A DNA stretch of 32,781 bases from NCBI GenBank assembly GCA_946413265.1, contig CAMKJU010000035.1, forward strand, positions 1 to 32,781, read 5' to 3'. Below the pieces are notes generated by a model. It did not search any database, was not told where the DNA came from, and was given only the letters and a program-made list of their open reading frames with translations. The position numbers were made by a program, and so were the translations under genes. The DNA is from an uncultured Lentisphaerota bacterium. GTDB taxonomy: Bacteria; Verrucomicrobiota; Kiritimatiellia; RFP12; UBA1067. Every line of letters begins with the position of its first letter. The stretch's first letter is position 1. Below are positions 15,128 to 21,441 of this stretch, piece by piece.

Positions 15128-16930
15128 ATGAATGCTTTAACGGCGTTGGCCCTGCTTGCGGGCGGGACGGCTTGTGGGGCGACGATCTGCCTTGAGGCCG
15201 AGCAGTTCGCCGACCGTGGCGGATGGGCGGTCGATTCGCAGTTCATCGACCAGATGGGCTCCTCGTTCCTGCTCGCGCACGGCATGGGAAATCCCGTGTC
15301 CGACGCCGTCACCACGTTTGAGTGTCCGGCTACGGGCACCTACCACGTGTGGGCGCGCACGCGCAACTGGACCGCGCCGTGGAGCATGTACGCCGCCGGC
15401 ACGTTTACGGTCAAGGTGAATGGAAACGAATTACCGAGCGTACTTGGACGCGGCGCGGGCGGCTGGCTGTGGCAGAAGGCCGGCGAAGTGAGGCTGGAGA
15501 AGGGCAAAACCACGATCGCGCTCCACGACCTCACGGGCTTCGACGGACGCTGCGACGCCGTATGCCTCACGGCCGGTGATGCGCCGTCGCGTCCCGTCGC
15601 GCCTGCACCATCGCGTACGGTAAAGGCCGACCTCGTCGTATGTGGCGGCGGCATCGCGGGCACGTGCGCGGCGATCTCGGCAGCGCGTCTGGGGGTGAAG
15701 GTGGCGCTCGTGCAGGATCGTCCGATGCTCGGCGGCGCGAATTCGAGCGAGGTGCGCGTACACCTCGGCGGGTCCATGAACCTCGGACCATATCCGCGTC
15801 TCGGCGACGTGGTGGCTGAAATCGGTCCCGCGAAGGGCGGCAACGCGCAGCCAGCTGAACGCTACGAGGATCAACGCAAGCTCGACGTTGTGTCCGCCGA
15901 GAAGAACATCCAGCTCTTTCTCAACACGCGGGTCGTCGAGGCGAAGAAGAACGGCGATCGCATCGCCGCCGTAATCGGGCGCGATGTCGTGACTGGCGCA
16001 CGCACCACGTTTGAGGCGCCGCTCTTCGCGGACTGCACGGGCGACGCCTGCGTGGGCGCGCTGGCGGGGGCGGACTTCCGCATGGGACGCGAGGCGAAGT
16101 CCGAGACGGGCGAGGACATGGCGCCAAAGAAGGCGGACAAGATGACGATGGGAGCGTCGGTTCAGTGGTACACGAAGGACGCGGGGCACGCCGTCGCGTT
16201 CCCCTCCGAACCCTGGATGATCCCGTTCAACGAGCGGAACTGCGAACACGGCCTTCGCGGCGACTGGGACTGGGAGACGGGCATGATGCGCGACCAGATT
16301 TCCGAGTTCGAGCGCATCCGCGACTACGGGATGCTCGTCGTGTACTCGAACTGGTCCTTCCTGAAGAACAAGGCCGCGAAGCGCGAAAAGTACGCGAACC
16401 GCGAATTCGCGTGGGTGGCCTACGTGGCGGGCAAGCGCGAGAGCCGTCGCCTCATGGGCGACCACATCCTCACGCAGCAGGATATATTTGACTTCGTGCA
16501 GTACCCAGACGGTACGTGCTGCACGACGTGGGCGATCGACCTCCACTACCCGATGCCGCGCAACACGAAGCACTACGACGGCGAGCCGTTCCGATCCATC
16601 TGCACGCACAACCGGCACTACGCCTATCCGATTCCGTACCGCTGCCTCTACTCGCGGAACGTGGCGAACCTCTTCATGGCTGGCCGCAACATCAGCGTGA
16701 CGCACGTCGCGCTCGGGACGACGCGCGTGATGCGCACGACGGGCATGATGGGCGAGGTCGTGGGCATGGCCGCGCGCGTGTGCAAGGACCACGGGTGCCT
16801 GCCGCGCGGCGTGTATGCGAACCATCTGGACGAGCTGAAGGCGCTGATGAAGAAGGGCGTGGGCATGGGCAAGCCGCAGCCGCCGCAGAATTACAACCTC
16901 GGTTCGTTCATCTCCGGCATGCCTAAGTGA
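15128..16930 (+). CDS. Secreted FAD-dependent oxidoreductase with N-terminal CBM-like domain
   Basis: This 600-residue protein begins with a short signal peptide (about 1-19, ALTALALLAGGTACGA). Residues about 20-150 look like a jelly-roll carbohydrate-binding or golvesin-like module (CLEAEQFADRGGW; TYHVWARTRNW; LEKGKTTIALHDL). From about 163 an FAD_oxidored domain follows: ADLVVCGGGIAGTCAAISAA (Rossmann GxGxxG), RPMLGGANSSEVRVHLGGS, DCTGDACVGALAGADFRMGR and, near the end, NLFMAGRNISVTHVALGTTR. The combination suggests oxidation of a carbohydrate or glycan-derived substrate outside the cytoplasm; the substrate cannot be told. ATG 15128 lies two bases after the previous stop, and translation is probably reinitiated. 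It is only distantly similar to the FAD protein at 3116-4825. It converges with the CAAX protease gene. Confidence 0.85.
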   Translation: MNALTALALLAGGTACGATICLEAEQFADRGGWAVDSQFIDQMGSSFLLAHGMGNPVSDAVTTFECPATGTYHVWARTRNWTAPWSMYAAGTFTVKVNGNELPSVLGRGAGGWLWQKAGEVRLEKGKTTIALHDLTGFDGRCDAVCLTAGDAPSRPVAPAPSRTVKADLVVCGGGIAGTCAAISAARLGVKVALVQDRPMLGGANSSEVRVHLGGSMNLGPYPRLGDVVAEIGPAKGGNAQPAERYEDQRKLDVVSAEKNIQLFLNTRVVEAKKNGDRIAAVIGRDVVTGARTTFEAPLFADCTGDACVGALAGADFRMGREAKSETGEDMAPKKADKMTMGASVQWYTKDAGHAVAFPSEPWMIPFNERNCEHGLRGDWDWETGMMRDQISEFERIRDYGMLVVYSNWSFLKNKAAKREKYANREFAWVAYVAGKRESRRLMGDHILTQQDIFDFVQYPDGTCCTTWAIDLHYPMPRNTKHYDGEPFRSICTHNRHYAYPIPYRCLYSRNVANLFMAGRNISVTHVALGTTRVMRTTGMMGEVVGMAARVCKDHGCLPRGVYANHLDELKALMKKGVGMGKPQPPQNYNLGSFISGMPK

Positions 16931-16949
16931 GCTGACTGCCAGGAGAAAC

Positions 16950-17702
16950 TCACCAGAACGCCCACGCGCCGCTGAAGATCACGTGGAGGGCGAGGAGCAG
17001 GTTCGTGGTGACGTGCGCGATGATGGCGCTGGTGAGCCCCCAGCGAATTGCGGCGAATCCGTAAACCGCGCCCGCGAGGGCGGCGGCGAGCGGACGGTCG
17101 TGCTCTAGCGAGAAGAGGAACACCATCCAGAGGAAGGCAGAGAGGTCGAAGCGCGCGAGGGGGATTGAAAGGAAGTCGCGCTTCTGGAGCCAGCGGTAGA
17201 GGAAGGAGCGGAAGAACACCTCCTCGACGGGGGCGATAACGAAGGCGCTGCCGACGAGCTTGGCAATGGTGAGCGTCCAGCCACATACGGCTGGGTCGTA
17301 TGGGGAAGGATCGGTGGAAGCTGCTGGCAGCGAGCCGATTGGCCAGCAGAACCATGTGCGGTAGAAGGGGGAGATTTCGGGCACGATCCAGAGGACGGTC
17401 ACGAGGATGCCCGCGAGAAGGCCGGTGAAGAAGCGAAGCGGCGAGAGCGCCGCTTCCCCGGGACCATGAAGCGGCGAGAGCGCCGCTTCCCCGAGGCGGG
17501 GGGGCCGCGCTTGTCGCGGCCCATTCGGAGAAGCGACACTCTTGTCGCTTCGACCCTTCCACAGGCACCACAGTCCCACGAGCGCGGTGGCGGCCGCGCG
17601 TACGGCGTAGGCCCACGCGGTGACGGGCAGAACCATCTGCAGTCCGATCCATGTGGCGAATGGGGCGGCATACAGAAAAATATTCCTAGTTTCTCGTTTC
17701 AC
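16950..17702 (-). CDS. Exosortase-associated CAAX/CPBP-type membrane protease
   Basis: This intramembrane protease homolog of 250 residues has the motif APVEEVFFRSFLYRW (EExxxR), then FSLEHDR with the second conserved His and IIAHVTTNLLLALH with the third, and ends in WAFW. That ending and the spacing fit the CAAX-related subfamily found with exosortase/PEP-CTERM systems; no exosortase lies in this window. Such proteins may process or modify sorted envelope proteins. GTG 17702 is the preferred start because the -10 hexamer ends 8 bases upstream; GTG 17708 lies only 2 bases from the -10. Residues about 50-89, between early membrane helices, are encoded by four inserted palindromes and probably form a tolerated loop. 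It is transcribed divergently from the beta-CASP gene. Confidence 0.75.
   Translation of the reverse strand: MKRETRNIFLYAAPFATWIGLQMVLPVTAWAYAVRAAATALVGLWCLWKGRSDKSVASPNGPRQARPPRLGEAALSPLHGPGEAALSPLRFFTGLLAGILVTVLWIVPEISPFYRTWFCWPIGSLPAASTDPSPYDPAVCGWTLTIAKLVGSAFVIAPVEEVFFRSFLYRWLQKRDFLSIPLARFDLSAFLWMVFLFSLEHDRPLAAALAGAVYGFAAIRWGLTSAIIAHVTTNLLLALHVIFSGAWAFW
17435..17551. repeat. Cluster of four GC-rich palindromes inside the CAAX protease gene
   Basis: Four perfect hairpins lie within 117 bases. Two are identical (17435-17456 and 17468-17489; arms GAAGCGGCG/CGCCGCTTC, loop AGAG, inside a 26-base direct repeat). The third is at 17502-17522 (arms GGGCCGCG/CGCGGCCC, loop CTTGT). The fourth is at 17530-17551 (arms GAAGCGAC/GTCGCTTC, loop ACTCTT). 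They keep the reading frame and encode GEAALSPL twice. They look like REP-type mobile palindromes inserted in-frame. Confidence 0.75.
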
Positions 17703-17710
17703 GGCCACAG

Positions 17711-17733
17711 ATTATACCAAAATATGCTATACT
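17711..17733. promoter_or_regulatory. Overlapping divergent promoters for the CAAX protease and beta-CASP genes
   Basis: Leftward: TGGTATAAT, hexamer at 17711-17716, 8 bases before GTG 17702. Rightward: TGCTATACT, hexamer at 17728-17733, 6 bases before ATG 17740. Only 11 bases separate the two -10 hexamers, so each promoter's upstream contacts cover the other and RNA polymerase probably cannot occupy both. Both transcripts would have almost no leader. Confidence 0.6.
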
Positions 17734-17739
17734 ATCCGC

Positions 17740-19140
17740 ATGAAAATTTCCTTCTACGGCGCGGCGCAGACCGTTACCGGCTCCATGCACCTTGTGGAGG
17801 CGAACGGAAAGCGGATTTTGCTAGACTGCGGGCTCTACCAGGGGCACCGCAAAGAGGCGTTCGAGCGGAACCGGAACATGCCGGTGGACCCCGCGTCCAT
17901 CGACGCGGTGATCCTCTCGCACTCCCACATCGACCATTCGGGCAACCTGCCGCAGCTCGTGCGGCGCGGGTTTCGCGGCAAGGTGTACGCACGCTCGGCT
18001 ACGATTGACCTCGTAAACGTGATGTTGCGCGACAGCTGCTTCCTGCAGATGCGTGATCTTGAGTATGTCAACAAGAAACGTCGCGCGCAGGGCAAGCACC
18101 TGTTCGAGCCGCTCTACACGGAGGAGGACGTGGACGCTCTCATGCCGCTCTTCGAGCCTCTCCACCTGCACCAGGCGCGCGAGATATTCAAGGGCATCAC
18201 GCTCACGTTCTTCAACGCGGGGCACATCCTCGGCAGCGCGCAGGTGATGCTGGACGTCGCCGGCGGCACGGGCCACAGCCACCGCCTGCTCTTCAGCGGC
18301 GACCTCGGCCAGCCGAACCAGCCGATCCTCCGCCACTACGAGTACCCGCAGGGAGCGGACATCGTGCTCATCGAATCCACCTACGCCGACCGTCTGCATC
18401 CTTCGGCGGAGGACGTGGAGGGGCGTCTGAAGGGCTACATCGACGACATCGTGCAGCAGCGCTCGAAGCTCATCATCCCGGCGTTCTCCGTGGGTCGCAC
18501 GCAGCAAATCCTCTACTACCTCAACCGGCTCCTTGCGTCCGGCCGCATCCGACAGATTCCCGTGTACATCGACTCGCCTCTCTCGAAGAAGGCCACGATG
18601 ATATACGAGAAGCACACTGGCTGCTACAACGACGAGGCGATGCGCCTCCTCAATTCAGGCGTGAACCCGCTCACGTTCCCGGGGATGCAGTTCGTGGAGA
18701 CTCCGCAGCAATCAATGTCCCTCAACGAGCTGCGTGGCCCGATGGTGATCGTTGCGGCGAGCGGCATGTGCGAAGGCGGGCGCGTGGTGCATCACCTGAA
18801 GGCGTCCGTGGGCGATCCCCGCAACATCGTGCTCATCGTGGGCTTCCAGGCGGAGGGCACGCTCGGCCGACGACTAGTGGAGCACAAGGAAGACACGGTG
18901 AAGATGCTCGGCGAAGAGGTCAAGCTCGAGGCGCGCGTCCATACGATCAACGCCCTCTCGGCGCACGCGGACCGGAACGGCCTCATGGACTGGTACGACG
19001 GCGTGAAGGGCCATGTGAAGCACGCATTCGCGGTCCACGGCGAGCCTGACCGCGTGAAGATGATGGCCGACCTTCTCGCCGAGCATGGCTGTCCGAGTCC
19101 CGTCGCGCCCGTAGAGGGTCAGAGCTTCGTGTTCGACTGA
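17740..19140 (+). CDS. MBL-fold beta-CASP RNA-processing hydrolase
   Basis: This 466-residue cytoplasmic metallo-beta-lactamase-fold protein belongs to the beta-CASP group (YSH1/CPSF73-like, COG1236), predicted to cleave RNA. The metal-binding HSHIDH is at 61-66. A further His (NAGHILGSAQVML, about 165) and Asp (FSGDLGQPNQP) follow. The beta-CASP part has VLIESTYADRLHP, IIPAFSVGRTQQILYYLNRL, the motif ASGMCEGGRVVHHLK and NALSAHADRNGLMDW with AVHGEPDR. ATG 17740 lies 6 bases after the -10 with no Shine-Dalgarno, so the mRNA is probably leaderless; the frame extends further upstream but across the promoter. Its targets in vivo are unknown; relatives take part in mRNA or ribosome metabolism. Confidence 0.9.
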   Translation: MKISFYGAAQTVTGSMHLVEANGKRILLDCGLYQGHRKEAFERNRNMPVDPASIDAVILSHSHIDHSGNLPQLVRRGFRGKVYARSATIDLVNVMLRDSCFLQMRDLEYVNKKRRAQGKHLFEPLYTEEDVDALMPLFEPLHLHQAREIFKGITLTFFNAGHILGSAQVMLDVAGGTGHSHRLLFSGDLGQPNQPILRHYEYPQGADIVLIESTYADRLHPSAEDVEGRLKGYIDDIVQQRSKLIIPAFSVGRTQQILYYLNRLLASGRIRQIPVYIDSPLSKKATMIYEKHTGCYNDEAMRLLNSGVNPLTFPGMQFVETPQQSMSLNELRGPMVIVAASGMCEGGRVVHHLKASVGDPRNIVLIVGFQAEGTLGRRLVEHKEDTVKMLGEEVKLEARVHTINALSAHADRNGLMDWYDGVKGHVKHAFAVHGEPDRVKMMADLLAEHGCPSPVAPVEGQSFVFD

Positions 19141-19149
19141 CGGCAGGGT

Positions 19150-19182
19150 TTGACGTTTTTCTGACAAATCCGTGACATCGTT
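19150..19182 (+). promoter_or_regulatory. Three TGAC direct repeats at exact 11-bp spacing
   Basis: TTGACGTTTTT, CTGACAAATCC and GTGACATCGTT follow each other with an exact 11-base period, about 95-125 bases before the secretion-cluster gene start. An 11-bp direct repeat with a T/A-rich second half is the architecture of OmpR/PhoB-family binding boxes. The regulator is not known from this window, so this is a suggestion only. Confidence 0.35.
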
Positions 19183-19205
19183 ATAACGCATGAGCGTTCG
19201 GAGTG

Positions 19206-19214
19206 TGGTATCAT
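19206..19214 (+). promoter_or_regulatory. Upstream extended -10 (TGGTATCAT) before the secretion cluster
   Basis: TGGTATCAT matches the extended -10 form used elsewhere in the window, with one change in the hexamer. A transcript from here would have a leader of roughly 55 bases before ATG 19276. It lies 24 bases downstream of the 11-bp repeats, a distance that would allow a bound activator or repressor to act. Confidence 0.35.
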
Positions 19215-19239
19215 ATTCGCGGTTTCGGGGCATTAGCCC

Positions 19240-19268
19240 TTGCACCGCGTCAATGAAAATGAGATAAT
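19240..19268 (+). promoter_or_regulatory. Sigma-70-type promoter of the secretion cluster
   Basis: TTGCAC (19240-19245), a 17-base spacer and GATAAT (19263-19268, with TGA just before it, an extended -10). ATG 19276 begins 8 bases after the hexamer, placing the transcript start on or next to the start codon. This is the only promoter in the window with a recognisable -35 at ideal spacing. Confidence 0.6.
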
Positions 19269-19275
19269 ATCGCGA

Positions 19276-20853
19276 ATGGCAAAAGAAGTTACAGTGCTTG
19301 GCATCGAAGGCGCATTCCTGCGCGGCGTTCGGCTCGAGGAGCGGAACGGCGCGTTCGTGTGCACCGAAGTTGAGTCGTGGCCGCTCGTGGCGGGGGCTGC
19401 GGACGTGACGTCCGCAGCGGCATCTGCGGGCGAGACGCCCGCCGCCCCGATGGGTAGTCAGCCCGCCATCCCGATGGGCAGTCAGCCTGCCACACCGATT
19501 GATTCCGCTACCTCGGCCGACTTCTCCGAAGAAGCACCCGTGGAGGCAGTGGCGGAAGAGGACAAGCCGCTTGCCCGCGCGCTGCGAGCTGCGGCGAAGC
19601 ATTTCGAACAGTCGGAGTTCTCGCTGGCGATTCCGCTTTCTAAGCTCTTGGTGAAGGGCGTGCGCATGCCCGTGGAGGCGCGTGACGAGCTACTGAGCGC
19701 GGCGAAGCTGGAGCTGGACGGCATATCGCCGTTCCCCGACGAGGATCTTGCGCCCGCTGCGGAGGTCGTGGCCGAGACTGATTCCGAGATACAGGTGCTT
19801 GCTGCGGCATTGCCGGCGGCGGCCGCGTCCGAGATTGGCGCGGCGCTCACCGCAGCCCGTGTGCATGTGACGCGCACTGACGCAACGGCGCTCGGCTGGC
19901 TGCGCAGCCTTTGGCCGCGCCTGAGCGAAGTTGAGGCGCATCGTCGCCTCGTGCTGCTGAACCTGGGCGACGGCTGGGACCTCGCGGTGCTTGACGACGG
20001 CGCGCCAGTACAGCTGCGCGGCATCGGCAACGTCGGTTCTTCGGCGGAGCTCGTCCGGGAGGTTACTCTGAGCCTGCTTGCGTGCGATGTGGGCGGGGCG
20101 GAAGTGGGCGACGTCGCGGTGTGCGGATTCGAGCAGCCGGACAAGGAAGTGCTTGAGCGTCTCTCCGTGTTCGGCCCGGTGCGCACGCTGATCGTGGACA
20201 ACCCGTCCGCCGGCGTGGAGGGTTGCGCGCAGCGTGAGGCCGAGGGCGGGACGTTCGACGTGACGCCGGCCGACTGGGCGGAGGCGCGGACGGAGTCACG
20301 TTTCCGCGGCAAGCTCAAGGCGTTCCTCGCAGTCGCCGTCGGGCTTTGGGCAATCGTGATGGGAGTGCTGTTCGGCTACGAGATCGTGTACAACAAGATG
20401 CGGGACCACCAGAAGGACCTCCGCAAGGGAGCGCACGCGCGCGCATACAAGGAAGTGCTGGACATGACGAACCGCGTGGCGCTCATCGACCGATACGAGG
20501 ACCGGTCCACGTGCGCGCTCGAGATGCTCAAGCTCGTGTCGGATAGCCTTCCGGAGGACGAGGGTATGACATTCGACTTTTTCCGCTTCCGTCGCGGCGA
20601 CGGAGTGTTCGTGCGCGGCAAGGCGTCCGAGCGCGAAAGCTGGCGGAAACTTGAGCAGGCGCTCCGCGCCACGCAGGTTGCCAAGGTCAGCGAAGACGGC
20701 GAGGTGGAGACCGACGAGAACGCCCCGGCGCTGTTTTCAGAAGTGAAGCCGTCGGATTCAAGCCAGAACCGCGACGGGCTCTTCCCGTTCACCATTGAGG
20801 CCAAGTTCCCCGTCGTGGAAGAGGACAAGGCCGAGAAAGGGAGGTCGAAATGA
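19276..20853 (+). CDS. GspL/PilM-PilN-like inner-membrane component of a type II secretion/type IV pilus-like machine
   Basis: This 525-residue protein has an N-terminal actin-like cytoplasmic domain (MAKEVTVLGIEGAFLRGVRL; FSLAIPLSKLLVKGVRMP; VLLNLGDGWDLAVLDDG; RGIGNVGSSAELVREV), one transmembrane helix (about 344-365, LKAFLAVAVGLWAIVMGVLF) and a periplasmic coiled-coil plus small alpha/beta domain. That is the GspL layout, equivalent to PilM fused to PilN. It would connect the cytoplasmic motor to the periplasmic assembly. Residues about 40-73 are low-complexity (SAGETPAAPMGSQPA...) and encoded by inserted palindromes and a 24-base tandem repeat. ATG 19276 is set by the promoter position. 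The stop overlaps the next gene as ATGA. Motor (GspE), GspF and pseudopilins are not in this window. Confidence 0.7.
   Translation: MAKEVTVLGIEGAFLRGVRLEERNGAFVCTEVESWPLVAGAADVTSAAASAGETPAAPMGSQPAIPMGSQPATPIDSATSADFSEEAPVEAVAEEDKPLARALRAAAKHFEQSEFSLAIPLSKLLVKGVRMPVEARDELLSAAKLELDGISPFPDEDLAPAAEVVAETDSEIQVLAAALPAAAASEIGAALTAARVHVTRTDATALGWLRSLWPRLSEVEAHRRLVLLNLGDGWDLAVLDDGAPVQLRGIGNVGSSAELVREVTLSLLACDVGGAEVGDVAVCGFEQPDKEVLERLSVFGPVRTLIVDNPSAGVEGCAQREAEGGTFDVTPADWAEARTESRFRGKLKAFLAVAVGLWAIVMGVLFGYEIVYNKMRDHQKDLRKGAHARAYKEVLDMTNRVALIDRYEDRSTCALEMLKLVSDSLPEDEGMTFDFFRFRRGDGVFVRGKASERESWRKLEQALRATQVAKVSEDGEVETDENAPALFSEVKPSDSSQNRDGLFPFTIEAKFPVVEEDKAEKGRSK
19396..19494. repeat. Palindromes and 24-bp tandem repeat inside the GspL-like gene
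   Basis: At 19396-19418 there is an 11-bp-armed palindrome with a single central base (arm GCTGCGGACGT). At 19426-19442 there is a 7-bp hairpin (GCGGGCG/CGCCCGC, loop AGA). At 19447-19470 and 19471-19494 there are two imperfect 24-base tandem copies starting CCGATGGG, each with weak self-pairing. All keep the frame and sit in a disordered linker. Confidence 0.7.
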
Positions 20854-21425
20854 CGATGCCCGGGGCAAAGTCGCGCAGGGACCGGATGGTCGTTGCCATC
20901 GTGGTCGTGGTGGCGCTCTACGCCCTTGCGGCGATTATGTGGTTCACCGGCCGCAACAAGGCGTGGGAGCTCGCGCGCAAGGGTTACGAGAGGGAACTCA
21001 ATACGCTAAAGCGGGAAAAGGCCCTCATCGAAGACCGTCCCCTCTGGGAGGAGCGCGCCGAGACCAAGCGGCTGCGCATGCCGCTCGTGGACGAGAACGA
21101 GATGCCCGCCACGCGCTGGGAGCGCATCATCGAGCGCCTGGCCGCGGAATACCACGTGAGCGTGGGAAAGGGCCTGAAGGCGTCGCAGACCGAGGAGGAC
21201 CACGGCGGCGTCTGGGAGATGCCCGTGGACGTGAGGTATGACAACACCTCCCTGCAGCGTCTGGTGGAGTTTCTGTACGCCGTCAACAAGTCGACGGAGG
21301 CAATGATGGACGTGCGTGAACTAGAGATCAGCGTGCGTCCGAAGAATCCCGGCGCGCTTAACGGCAAGCTCGTGCTTACCTGCGCATACCTGAAGGGCGA
21401 CGTGCCCGAGGAAAAGACGAAGTGA
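20850..21425 (+). CDS. GspM/PilO-like inner-membrane protein
   Basis: This 191-residue bitopic protein has a short basic cytoplasmic N-terminus (SRRDR), a transmembrane helix (about 13-33, MVVAIVVVVALYALAAIMWF), a coiled coil (about 38-62, WELARKGYERELNTLKREKA) and a periplasmic ferredoxin-like domain with WEMPVDVRYDNTSLQRLVEF and VRELEISVRP, the order found in PilO and GspM. It would pair with the GspL-like protein to brace the secretion platform. The start ATGA overlaps the upstream stop, so the two are translationally coupled. The assignment rests on layout and context more than on sequence identity. Confidence 0.65.
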   Translation: MTMPGAKSRRDRMVVAIVVVVALYALAAIMWFTGRNKAWELARKGYERELNTLKREKALIEDRPLWEERAETKRLRMPLVDENEMPATRWERIIERLAAEYHVSVGKGLKASQTEEDHGGVWEMPVDVRYDNTSLQRLVEFLYAVNKSTEAMMDVRELEISVRPKNPGALNGKLVLTCAYLKGDVPEEKTK

Positions 21426-21441
21426 AGGGAACCTGGATATT

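Noticed and set aside
15431..16825. A long leftward frame opposite the second FAD oxidoreductase (464 codons)
   Set aside because: It is a shadow of a gene with clear Rossmann and FAD motifs; its own translation has no recognisable features.
16928..16975. A terminator between the convergent FAD oxidoreductase and CAAX protease genes
   Set aside because: Only a 5-bp GTGAG/CTCAC pairing is visible, with no U tract.
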